A stretch of 60,738 bases of DNA from an uncultured Oscillospiraceae bacterium (GTDB lineage: Bacteria > Bacillota > Clostridia > Oscillospirales > Oscillospiraceae), in contig CANRDC010000007.1 in NCBI GenBank assembly GCA_947629245.1, positions 1 through 60,738 on the forward strand, in the 5' to 3' direction. Within the stretch, counting starts at the first letter, position 1, and every line of letters starts with the position of its first letter. The notes below the pieces were generated by a model. The model saw nothing but the letters and a program-made list of their open reading frames with translations, was not told the origin of the DNA and made no database searches. Below, in pieces: positions 35,967 to 43,785 of this stretch. Position numbers and translations under genes: made by a program.

Positions 35967-37306
35967 CCGGCGAGCGGCTCAAAAACCCCGGCCTGACAAA
36001 GCAGCGCCGGGCCGGTACGGCCGCCGCCCTCGCCATGAGCGGTCTGCTGTTTGGGCTGGTGTACGCGGTGGTGTTCAACTTCCGCCGGGATTTCACCGTC
36101 AGCGACTTCGCTCCCCATATCGCCTGGGCCCTTCAGATGGACGGGCGGGCGGCGCTCTCGTCGTTTTACAACGGTCAGGAGCGGCTCTGGCACATCTTCG
36201 TGCGCATGCTGATCGGGATGGGCGTGACCAACATCTGGACGGCGGCCGCGCTGGTGACGGCGGCCGCGGACGCCGCCGCCTGTTTCCTCGTCTACAAATG
36301 CCTGGACCGGACCGTACCGAAAAAGCTGCCCCGGTGGCTTCTGGCCGGGCTGGTCCTGTGCGTGTTCCTGGCCGGCAGCCTCACCCTGCCCGGCCACAGC
36401 TTTTATCGGGACCGCGCCGCCGTGAACACCTGGCACAACCCCACCAATATCATGGTGCGGCCCTTTGCCGCCGCGGTGTTTTACATGACCGTGGACATCT
36501 ACGACCGCCGCCGTTACGGCGGCCCGGCGGAGACGGCGGACGGACGCCTCGCCTTTTCCGGCGGCTTTTGGACCCGGCTGCGCTCGCCGGTCTTTACCCG
36601 CGCGCAGGCGGTTCTCTACCCGCTGTGCATACTGCTCTCGGCTTACGCCAAGCCCTCGTTCCTGCAGGTCTTCGCCCCGGCGGTCTTTCTCTTCCTGCTG
36701 GCCGACGTGATCCGCACGCGGGGAAAGCTGCTGCCTTGCTGCATCCGGCTGGCGCTGGCGTACCTGCCGGCGGCGCTGATCGTGCTGGCGCAGCTGTTCC
36801 GGTTCTTCGGCGGGTCCGTCTCCGTGGGCGCCGTCACGGACAGCCCGGACGCGGCCGCGCAGGCCGCCTCGGGCATCGCCGTCTACTTCCTCCAGCCGTC
36901 CTTTTCCGGCGCGGGCGAGCTTTTGCTGGCCACGGCCAGACGTCTGCTGTCGGCCCTGTACCCCTGCGCGTTCCCCCTGTCCGTGCTGCTGGCGGCGCCT
37001 CGGCGGGGCTGGAAAAATACCTCCTTCCGGCTGGGCTGGCTGTGCGTGGCGGCGGGGCTGCTGGAGATGACGCTCCTGCACGAGACCGGCTCGCGGGCCG
37101 AACACGGGAACTTCAGCTGGGGCTTCTATCTGTCCATATGGCTTTTATGGACCGCCGCCGCGGGGGCTTACGCCGAACTTCTGCAAGAGCGCAGCCGTGC
37201 CGGGACCGCCGTCCGGTGGGTGAGCACGCCGCTGCTGGCCTGGCATATGGCCTGCGGCGTCCTGTACGTCGAGCGCATCCTCCGCACCGTACAGTATTAT
37301 TTCTGA
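35963..37306 (+). CDS. Polytopic membrane protein, possible GT-C glycosyltransferase
   Basis: A 447-aa protein with about ten hydrophobic segments. After the first helix comes the loop FRRDFTVSDFAPHIAWALQM, an acidic Asp-rich first loop with a following His that resembles GT-C enzymes. The family is not recognised with confidence; a polymerase (Wzy-like) is the alternative. ATG 35963 overlaps the transaminase stop (ATGA), so its expression is coupled to amino-sugar synthesis. Confidence 0.6.
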   Translation: MTGERLKNPGLTKQRRAGTAAALAMSGLLFGLVYAVVFNFRRDFTVSDFAPHIAWALQMDGRAALSSFYNGQERLWHIFVRMLIGMGVTNIWTAAALVTAAADAAACFLVYKCLDRTVPKKLPRWLLAGLVLCVFLAGSLTLPGHSFYRDRAAVNTWHNPTNIMVRPFAAAVFYMTVDIYDRRRYGGPAETADGRLAFSGGFWTRLRSPVFTRAQAVLYPLCILLSAYAKPSFLQVFAPAVFLFLLADVIRTRGKLLPCCIRLALAYLPAALIVLAQLFRFFGGSVSVGAVTDSPDAAAQAASGIAVYFLQPSFSGAGELLLATARRLLSALYPCAFPLSVLLAAPRRGWKNTSFRLGWLCVAAGLLEMTLLHETGSRAEHGNFSWGFYLSIWLLWTAAAGAYAELLQERSRAGTAVRWVSTPLLAWHMACGVLYVERILRTVQYYF

Positions 37307-37323
37307 AAAAAGAAGGGCTCCCC

Positions 37324-38436
37324 ATGAAAAAGCTCGCCATCATCGGCGCAAACGAATTTCAAGACCCCCTCATCGAAAAGGCGAAGCAGATGGGCTACGA
37401 GACCCATGTGTTCGCCTGGGCGGCGGGGGACGTGGGAGAGCGGACCGCGGACGTGTTCCACCCCATCAGCATCACGGAAAAGGAGGCCATTTGGCAGGTG
37501 TGCCGCGATGTGGGCGCGGGGGCCTGCTGCTCCATCGGGTCGGATCTGGCCGTGCACACGGTCAACTTCATCCAGCGGAAGCTTGGCAATCCCTGCAACC
37601 CGGAGATCACGGACACCGTGGCCACCGACAAATACGAGATGCGCCGGGCTTTACAGGCCGCGGGGGTCCCCTGTCCGGCCTTCCTGAGGGTCTCGGCCGT
37701 CCCGGACGAGAAGGCCCTCGCGGGCATGGGCTGGCCCCTGATCGTCAAGCCCGCCGACCGGTCCGGCAGCCGGGGCATCTTCCGGGTGGAGAACTACGGC
37801 CAGCTGGCCGAGGCCGTGCCTCAGTCCATAGAGCAGTCCTTTCAAAAGCGGGCCGTCATCGAGCAGTTCATCCCCGGCCCGGAGTACAGCTGCGAGAGCG
37901 TCTCCTTCGCCGGAGAGCACCATATCCTGGCCCTGACGAAAAAATACACCACCGGCGCGCCCCACTTCATCGAGACGGGCCACGCGGAGCCCTCGGACAT
38001 CCCGCCCGACGCGGAGCGGACCGTCCGGACCCAGGTTGCGGCGGCGCTGGACGCGCTGCACATCCGATACGGCGCAAGCCACGCGGAGTTCAAGCTCACC
38101 GACGGCGGCCAGGCGCGGATCATCGAGATCGGCGCCCGGATGGGCGGGGACTGCATCGGCTCGGACCTGGTGTATCTGTCCACGGGCGTGGACTTCATGG
38201 CGGCGGTGATCGACACGGCCTGGGGCAGGGCCCCGGACCTGACGGTCAAGCGGACGCCCCGGCGGGCGGAGATCCGGTTCATCTTCACCCAGGAGGACGT
38301 AAAGGCCATGGAGCGGGCCCGGCGGACCGCCCCGGAGAGCGTCTGGCGGGCGGTCTATGACGGCCGGGCGGGCGAGGCGGTGACGGACAGCTCCAACCGC
38401 CATGGCTACTGGATCACGGAGGGGGCGGCTCTATGA
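37324..38436 (+). CDS. ATP-grasp ligase 1
   Basis: A 370-aa ATP-grasp enzyme; such enzymes join a carboxylate to an amine or thiol through an acyl phosphate. It begins MKKLAIIGANEFQDPLIEKA (pre-ATP-grasp fold), has TDKYEMRRALQAAGVPCPAF, the nucleotide site PLIVKPADRSGSRGIF, VIEQFIPGPEYSCESVSF, and the metal site ARIIEIGARMGGDCIGSDLV. A much longer frame opens upstream, but it is the shadow of the membrane-protein gene. It resembles peptide- and carboxylate-amine ligases of secondary metabolism, not purine enzymes. Substrates unknown. Confidence 0.82.
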   Translation: MKKLAIIGANEFQDPLIEKAKQMGYETHVFAWAAGDVGERTADVFHPISITEKEAIWQVCRDVGAGACCSIGSDLAVHTVNFIQRKLGNPCNPEITDTVATDKYEMRRALQAAGVPCPAFLRVSAVPDEKALAGMGWPLIVKPADRSGSRGIFRVENYGQLAEAVPQSIEQSFQKRAVIEQFIPGPEYSCESVSFAGEHHILALTKKYTTGAPHFIETGHAEPSDIPPDAERTVRTQVAAALDALHIRYGASHAEFKLTDGGQARIIEIGARMGGDCIGSDLVYLSTGVDFMAAVIDTAWGRAPDLTVKRTPRRAEIRFIFTQEDVKAMERARRTAPESVWRAVYDGRAGEAVTDSSNRHGYWITEGAAL

Positions 38437-39692
38437 GTCTGAACGGAAAGAGGCTTTTGCTGCTGGGCGGGTCCAACAGCACGGAGGACATCCTCCGCTT
38501 CGCCGGGGAAAACGGCGTCACGCTGATCGCCACCGCCCCGGCCCGGTTTGGCCTCACGGCCCTGAAGCGGATCGCGGACGAGCGCTACGAGGCGGACGCG
38601 GTGGACGAGACGGCTCTGGTCCGGCTCATCCGGGACGCCCGTATCGACGGCATATTCCCCGGCAACAATGAGGACGTGATGCCCCACGCCATCGCGGCGG
38701 CGGAGGCGGCGGGACTGCCCGTCTACTGCGACGGCCCCATGTGGGACGCGTGCGCCAACAAGGCCAAATTCAAAAAGATGTGCCGCGACGCGGGCATCCC
38801 TGTGGCGGGGACCTACGACCTGGCCGTCACGGACATAGCGGACATCCCCTATCCCGTGGCGGTGAAGCCCGCGGACAGCTGCGGCAGCCAGGGCTTTTCC
38901 ATCTGCCGCAAAGCGGAGGAGCTTTCGGCCGCGCTGGAAAAGGCCCTGCCCTTCTCCCGGACCGGCACGGTGCTGGTGGAGGACTTCATCCCCTACGACG
39001 CCGCCATCATCCACTATACCCTGGTGGGCGGCGAGGCGTATTTCGGCGGCGTCTCCGACAAGCGCTCCATGCTCCTGGGGGAGGGCGGCGGCTCCGTCAT
39101 GGCCCTGCAGGAGTTTCCCTCCGCCGACACGGGGGCGTATCTGGCCGCGCTGGACGAGAAGGTCCGGGCCATGTTCCGGCGCAACGGCATGCACGACGGG
39201 CCGGTGTGGATCGAGGCGTTCAACGACCATGGCCGGTTCATCTTCAACGAGATGGGCTACCGCTTCGGCGGGTCCATGACCTATTACCCCGTGCGGTATT
39301 TTACAGGCCTTGACCAGCTGGAGTGCATGCTGCGCTACTGTTTGGGCGAAAAGCCGGACCCGGCGGCGCACACCTCCCTGATCCGGCGGGACAGGCCCGC
39401 CGGACGGCGCTACGCCATACTGCCCCTGCATGTGCGCCCCGGTAGGCTCCGGGCCGTGTACGGCGAGGACCAGGTCCGCGCCATGGAGGATGTGTACGCC
39501 TACGTGCCCATCCATTGGGCGGGTGACGTGGTCCGGGCCACCGGCACGGTGAGCCAGGTGTTCTGCTATCTGCACCTTTTGTACGACGACGAAGCCGCCC
39601 TGGCCGACACCGTGGGCCGGATCGTCCGGACTCTGCGTGTGCAGGGCGAGGACGGGGAGGAGCTGCTGTTTCAGCTGTACCACTTTTCCTGA
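38433..39692 (+). CDS. ATP-grasp ligase 2
   Basis: A 419-aa ATP-grasp enzyme, distinct in sequence from ligase 1. It starts MSLNGKRLLLLGGSNSTEDI, has ANKAKFKKMCRDAGIPVAGT, the nucleotide site YPVAVKPADSCGSQGFSICR, VLVEDFIPYDAAIIHYTLVG, and a C-terminal RFIFNEMGYRFGGSMTYY metal-binding segment, followed by an extra domain of about 120 residues. The start overlaps ligase 1 (ATGA), so the two are made in step. Substrates unknown. Confidence 0.82.
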   Translation: MSLNGKRLLLLGGSNSTEDILRFAGENGVTLIATAPARFGLTALKRIADERYEADAVDETALVRLIRDARIDGIFPGNNEDVMPHAIAAAEAAGLPVYCDGPMWDACANKAKFKKMCRDAGIPVAGTYDLAVTDIADIPYPVAVKPADSCGSQGFSICRKAEELSAALEKALPFSRTGTVLVEDFIPYDAAIIHYTLVGGEAYFGGVSDKRSMLLGEGGGSVMALQEFPSADTGAYLAALDEKVRAMFRRNGMHDGPVWIEAFNDHGRFIFNEMGYRFGGSMTYYPVRYFTGLDQLECMLRYCLGEKPDPAAHTSLIRRDRPAGRRYAILPLHVRPGRLRAVYGEDQVRAMEDVYAYVPIHWAGDVVRATGTVSQVFCYLHLLYDDEAALADTVGRIVRTLRVQGEDGEELLFQLYHFS

Positions 39693-39706
39693 TAGGGGGC
39701 GCGCCT

Positions 39707-40780
39707 ATGAAAAACGAGCTGTTCATCCGGTATCTGTCCCAGGAGGACCTGCTCCGGGCCGGATGCTTCGACATACCGAACGCCATGGACGTGGTGGAAA
39801 AGGTCCTGACGGCCTATGAGAACGGCCGGGTGCTCTATCCGGACAAGACTGTGCAGATCTTCGACGAGGCCGTGCAGAGCCGCATCAACATCCTGCCCGC
39901 CACGCTGCTGGACGAGAAGGTCTGCGGGGCCAAGTGGATCTCTGTGTTTCCCGCCAACCCCCGGCGGTTCGGCTGTCAGAACCAGTCGGCGGTCATATTG
40001 CTGTCCAGCCTGGAGACGGGCTACCCCATGGCGCTGCTGGAGGGCATGCTGTGCTCCAGCATCCGCACCGCCGCCGTCAGCGCCGTGGCCGCCAAATACC
40101 TGGCCCGGCCCGATTCCGCCGAGATCGGCCTCCTGGGCGCGGGGGAGATGGCCCGGATGCACTTCGTGGCGCTGAAAACGGCCCTGCCGGGGCTGCGGGT
40201 CTGCCGGGTGGCCTCCCGGAGGTCGGCCACGGAGCGGGACTTTCTCGAGCACATCGCGCCCTTCTACCCCGACGTGGAGTTCGTTCTCTGCCAGGGCGGC
40301 TATGAGAAGGCCGCCACGGGCGCGGACGTGATCGTGACCGCCATCAGCGGCCAGGAGCCGGTGCTGCATGGGGCCTGGTGCAAGCCGGGGGCCTTTTACA
40401 CCCACGTGGGCGGCTGGGAGGACGACGACGAGACCGTCTTTCGGGCGGACAAGCTCGTGTGCGACAGCTGGCATCATCTGCGGAGCCGGGGCAGCCCCAC
40501 CCTCACCCGGCTCTATCAGGCCGGAAAGCTCCATGACGGGGACATCTACGGGGACCTGCCCAAGATCGTGGCGGGCAAGCTCCCCGGCCGAGAGAGCGAC
40601 CGGGAATTCATCTACTTCAACGCCGTGGGCCTGTCCTATGTGGACGTGGCCCTGGGCTATGACTTTTTCAAGCGGGCCGGACATCTGGCCGCCGTACTGC
40701 CTTTGCAGCGGGAGGGCATCTTCGACCACCCGCTGGAAAGCACCGGCGAGCCGGGCCGCTTCCGGCTGAAAAGATCCTGA
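39707..40780 (+). CDS. Ornithine cyclodeaminase/mu-crystallin family enzyme
   Basis: A 357-aa NAD(P)-binding enzyme. Family members make cyclic imino acids or proline from ornithine, reduce ketimines, or (SbnB) condense amino acids with glutamate. Visible parts are YLSQEDLLRAGCFDIPNAMD at the N-terminus, CGAKWISVFPANP (substrate site), the Rossmann motif IGLLGAGEMARMHFVALK near residue 140, and DVIVTAISGQEPVLHG. The position between ATP-grasp and glycosyltransferase genes suggests it supplies the unusual amino or imino acid that the ligases attach. Strong sequence for the family, weak for the reaction. Confidence 0.8.
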   Translation: MKNELFIRYLSQEDLLRAGCFDIPNAMDVVEKVLTAYENGRVLYPDKTVQIFDEAVQSRINILPATLLDEKVCGAKWISVFPANPRRFGCQNQSAVILLSSLETGYPMALLEGMLCSSIRTAAVSAVAAKYLARPDSAEIGLLGAGEMARMHFVALKTALPGLRVCRVASRRSATERDFLEHIAPFYPDVEFVLCQGGYEKAATGADVIVTAISGQEPVLHGAWCKPGAFYTHVGGWEDDDETVFRADKLVCDSWHHLRSRGSPTLTRLYQAGKLHDGDIYGDLPKIVAGKLPGRESDREFIYFNAVGLSYVDVALGYDFFKRAGHLAAVLPLQREGIFDHPLESTGEPGRFRLKRS

Positions 40781-40798
40781 GACGGGAGGTGAGCTTTC

Positions 40799-41749
40799 AT
40801 GCTCGTATCCGTTTGTATCCCCTGTTACCGCAGCGCCGCCACCCTGCCCACGGTGGTGGAGGAGGTGCGGCGGGCCTTCGCCGCCCACGAGGGGTACGAC
40901 TACCAGCTCGTGCTGGTGAACGACTGCTCCCCCGACGACACCTATGAGGTGATACGCGGGCTGTGCCGGGAGGACAAGAAGATCGTCGGGGTGGACCTGT
41001 CCCGCAACTACGGTCAGGCCGCCGCCAAGATGGCCGCCCTCGCATACGCCACCGGCGACGCGGTGGTCTATATGGACGACGACGGCCAGCATCCCGCCGA
41101 GGGCATCTTCCCCATGCTGGACAAGCTGGCGGAAGGCTACGACATCGTCTACGCCGCCTTCCCCCAAAAGCGCCATTCCATCTTCAAGCGGGTCACCAGC
41201 GCCATTTATCAGAAGGTCTCCGAGTGGATCGGCAACAAGCCCAAGGGGATCTCCGTGTCCTCCTTCACCGCCTGGAGCCGGATGGCGGCGGACGCCGTGC
41301 AGCGCTATAAAAGCCCCTTCCCCGCGGCGGGGCTGTATCTGAACAAGATCACCACACGGGTGGCCAACGTGCCCATGCCCCATCGGGACCGGCTGGCGGG
41401 CGAGAGCGGCTATACGCTGGGCAAGCTCGTGAGCCTTGCCGTGACGGCCCTGACCAACTTCTCCATCGTGCCCCTGCGGGCCGCGTCCTTCCTGGGCGTC
41501 GGCTGCGCCATCGTGGGCTTCATTGCGGGGGCGGTCACGATCATCCGCAAGCTCATCCATCCCGCCATCGCCGCGGGCTTCACCACCAGCATCGCCACCC
41601 AGCTCTTCATCGGCGGCGTCATCATGATGATCCTGGGCATCCTGGGCGAGTATGTGGGCAGGATATACATGACCGTCAGCGACCTGCCCCAGTATAACAT
41701 CCGGCGGACGGAAAACGTGCCGGAAGGCGGAAAAGAGGACCGGACATGA
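40799..41749 (+). CDS. GT2 glycosyltransferase, CsbB/ArnC-like
   Basis: Probably transfers a sugar from a nucleotide donor to undecaprenyl phosphate at the inner membrane face. The 316-aa product has a GT2 N-terminal domain (VCIPCYRSAATLPTVVEEV, LVNDCSPDDTYEVI, VYMDDDGQHPAEG with the DDD/QHP motifs) and two C-terminal membrane helices (LGVGCAIVGFIAGAVTII and TQLFIGGVIMMILGILGEYV), the CsbB/GtrB/ArnC design. GGAGG precedes the ATG. It would make the lipid-linked sugar that the YfhO or GT-C proteins use. Confidence 0.9.
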   Translation: MLVSVCIPCYRSAATLPTVVEEVRRAFAAHEGYDYQLVLVNDCSPDDTYEVIRGLCREDKKIVGVDLSRNYGQAAAKMAALAYATGDAVVYMDDDGQHPAEGIFPMLDKLAEGYDIVYAAFPQKRHSIFKRVTSAIYQKVSEWIGNKPKGISVSSFTAWSRMAADAVQRYKSPFPAAGLYLNKITTRVANVPMPHRDRLAGESGYTLGKLVSLAVTALTNFSIVPLRAASFLGVGCAIVGFIAGAVTIIRKLIHPAIAAGFTTSIATQLFIGGVIMMILGILGEYVGRIYMTVSDLPQYNIRRTENVPEGGKEDRT

Positions 41750-42726
41750 GGGATATTTTCCGCGAGGCCACGCTCAAAGGGCTCTTTGCCAGCTCCTTCG
41801 GCTTTTTCCGGCAGGAGATGCGCAAGCAGTACCACGGTCCGGGCCTTCTGCTCGTGTGGCTGAGCATGTTCTGGTGCGTGCTGCGCCACGGGTCAAGCCC
41901 CGCCGAGTACGCCCAGCTGAATTTCGACAAAAAAAGCGACCGGGAGCGGGCCCGGTATTTCACCATGTTCCGCTTCGAGCGCTTCATCAAAAAGGCCAAT
42001 ACCGGCGACAAGGAGCTGTTCATCAACAAGGCCGCCTTCAACGAGCGCTTCGCCGCCTACCTGCACCGGGACTGGCTGGACGTGTCCAAGGCTGGCTTTG
42101 ACGAGTTCGCCGCCTTCATCCGCTCCCACGGTCAGGTGATGATCAAGGCCACCAGCCTGTCCTGCGGCAAGGGCATCACAAAATACGCCTACGACCCGGC
42201 GGACGACCTGCGCGCTCTGTACGACGCCAACCGGGACATGCTGCTGGAGCAGGTCATCGTCCAGCACCGGGAGCTGGCGGCCTTCAATCCCGCCAGCACC
42301 AACGTGCCCCGGCTGAACACCATGGTGGACGGCCAGGGCAACGTGCATGTCTTCTCCGCCTTCCTCCGCACCGGCGCCGGGGACGCGGTGGTGGACAATC
42401 TGGGCGCCGGCGGCATGGCCGCCCACATCGACGTGGACACCGGCGTCGTCACCACCCCCGCCATCGACATGCACCGGCGGGAATACATCGTCCACCCCCT
42501 CTCCGGCCAGGTGTTCCCAGGCTTCCGCGTCCCCCGCTGGGAGGAGGCGAAAAGCGCCGTCATCGCCGCCGCCAGGGAGGTCCCCGGCATGCGCTACATC
42601 GGCTGGGACGTGGCTGTGACGGACGACGGCGTGTGCCTCATCGAGGGCAACGACCGGGCGGACATCTGCGTGCGCCAGTTCGTGGACCGGCAGGGCTGGT
42701 ACAAGCAGCTCCGGGCCATGCTGTGA
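41746..42726 (+). CDS. Sugar-transfer-associated ATP-grasp protein (ligase 3)
   Basis: A 326-aa protein of the ATP-grasp type that is habitually next to glycan genes. It has a basic N-terminus with one hydrophobic segment (GLLLVWLSMFWCVL), VMIKATSLSCGKGITKYAY (nucleotide-binding), LLEQVIVQHRELAAFNP, RLNTMVDG, and a C-terminal metal site VCLIEGNDRADI. The start overlaps the GT2 stop (ATGA). Family members probably attach amino acids or other carboxylates to surface sugars, but the reaction is not established. Confidence 0.8.
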   Translation: MRDIFREATLKGLFASSFGFFRQEMRKQYHGPGLLLVWLSMFWCVLRHGSSPAEYAQLNFDKKSDRERARYFTMFRFERFIKKANTGDKELFINKAAFNERFAAYLHRDWLDVSKAGFDEFAAFIRSHGQVMIKATSLSCGKGITKYAYDPADDLRALYDANRDMLLEQVIVQHRELAAFNPASTNVPRLNTMVDGQGNVHVFSAFLRTGAGDAVVDNLGAGGMAAHIDVDTGVVTTPAIDMHRREYIVHPLSGQVFPGFRVPRWEEAKSAVIAAAREVPGMRYIGWDVAVTDDGVCLIEGNDRADICVRQFVDRQGWYKQLRAML

Positions 42727-42731
42727 ACGCC

Positions 42732-43781
42732 ATGACGCCGTATCTTTCCGTGATCGTGCCGGTCTATCGGGCCGAGCCCTGGCTGCGGGCGTGCGCGGAC
42801 AGCATCCTGGGCCAGACCCTCCGGGAGCTGGAGCTGATCCTGGTGGACGACGGCTCGCCGGATGGCTGTCCGGCCATCTGCGACGAGTACGCGAAAAAGG
42901 ATCCCCGCGTCAGGGTGCTCCACAAGGCAAACGGCGGCGTGGCCTCGGCGGTGGCCGCGGGCATCCGGGCCGCCGAGGGCGCGTTCATCGGCTTCATCGA
43001 CAGCGACGACTGGATAGACCCGGACTATTACGGGGAGCTGTACCGCTGCATCACGGAGCAGGATGCGGACATGGTCGAGGGCCTGATGACCGACGAGCTC
43101 CAGCAGCCCGACGGCTGGCAGAAGTCCCGCGACTGCGTCCGCGCCGGGACCGTGGCGCACAGCGGTCCCGAGGCCATCCGGCGGCTCACCGGGCGGTACA
43201 TGACCTCCTTTCTGTACGACGGCGCGCCGGACCGGCCCCTCTCCTACAGCAAGTGCGACAAGCTGTTCCGCCGAAGGCTCGTCACGGACAACCTGGCCTA
43301 CTATGACGAGCGCCTTTCTCTGGGGGAGGACGCCGTGCTGATCGCCGCCGTGCTGCCCGACTGCGGAAAAGTGGTCACGCTGAAAAGCGCCGCCCGGTAT
43401 CACCGCCGGGTCCTTTCCGGGTCCGTCTCCCACCAGACAGGGTCCGAGCAGATCCGCCGCATCGCCGCCGTGGGAGAGGCTCTGCGGAGGCTCGCGGACG
43501 GAGGAAAGCCCCTGAACAGGGCCGCCGTCGACGCGTTCATCGGCAGCATGGTCCACACCCGGATCTACCGGGCCGCGGCCCTGCCGGATATGCGGACCGG
43601 AGAGAAGGGCAGGCTCATGAAGGACATGCTCCGTCAGGCCCCCGCCGGGGCGCTGGAGGCGTTCCTCCGTCTGCGGGACGACGGCTCTCTGCGGGTGTTT
43701 TACGGCCTGCTCCGGCTGGGCCTGACCGCCCCCTGCGTGTGGATGGCGTCCCTCCACGGCGCGATGCGAAAGAAGGAGTGA
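42732..43781 (+). CDS. GT2 family glycosyltransferase
   Basis: A 349-aa cytosolic inverting glycosyltransferase. It starts MTPYLSVIVPVYRAEPWLRA, with LILVDDGSPDGCPAICDEYA and the DXD region GFIDSDDWIDPDYY. No membrane helices are seen, so it acts on a lipid- or nucleotide-linked acceptor at the membrane surface. A GTG at 42723 (M-N-A-M-T) overlaps the previous stop as GTGA and is an alternative start. Confidence 0.9.
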   Translation: MTPYLSVIVPVYRAEPWLRACADSILGQTLRELELILVDDGSPDGCPAICDEYAKKDPRVRVLHKANGGVASAVAAGIRAAEGAFIGFIDSDDWIDPDYYGELYRCITEQDADMVEGLMTDELQQPDGWQKSRDCVRAGTVAHSGPEAIRRLTGRYMTSFLYDGAPDRPLSYSKCDKLFRRRLVTDNLAYYDERLSLGEDAVLIAAVLPDCGKVVTLKSAARYHRRVLSGSVSHQTGSEQIRRIAAVGEALRRLADGGKPLNRAAVDAFIGSMVHTRIYRAAALPDMRTGEKGRLMKDMLRQAPAGALEAFLRLRDDGSLRVFYGLLRLGLTAPCVWMASLHGAMRKKE

Positions 43782-43785
43782 GAGC

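Noticed and set aside
36298-37323. Long upstream extension of ATP-grasp ligase 1
   Set aside because: It is the shifted frame of the GT-C-like membrane gene; the ATP-grasp fold begins at 37324.
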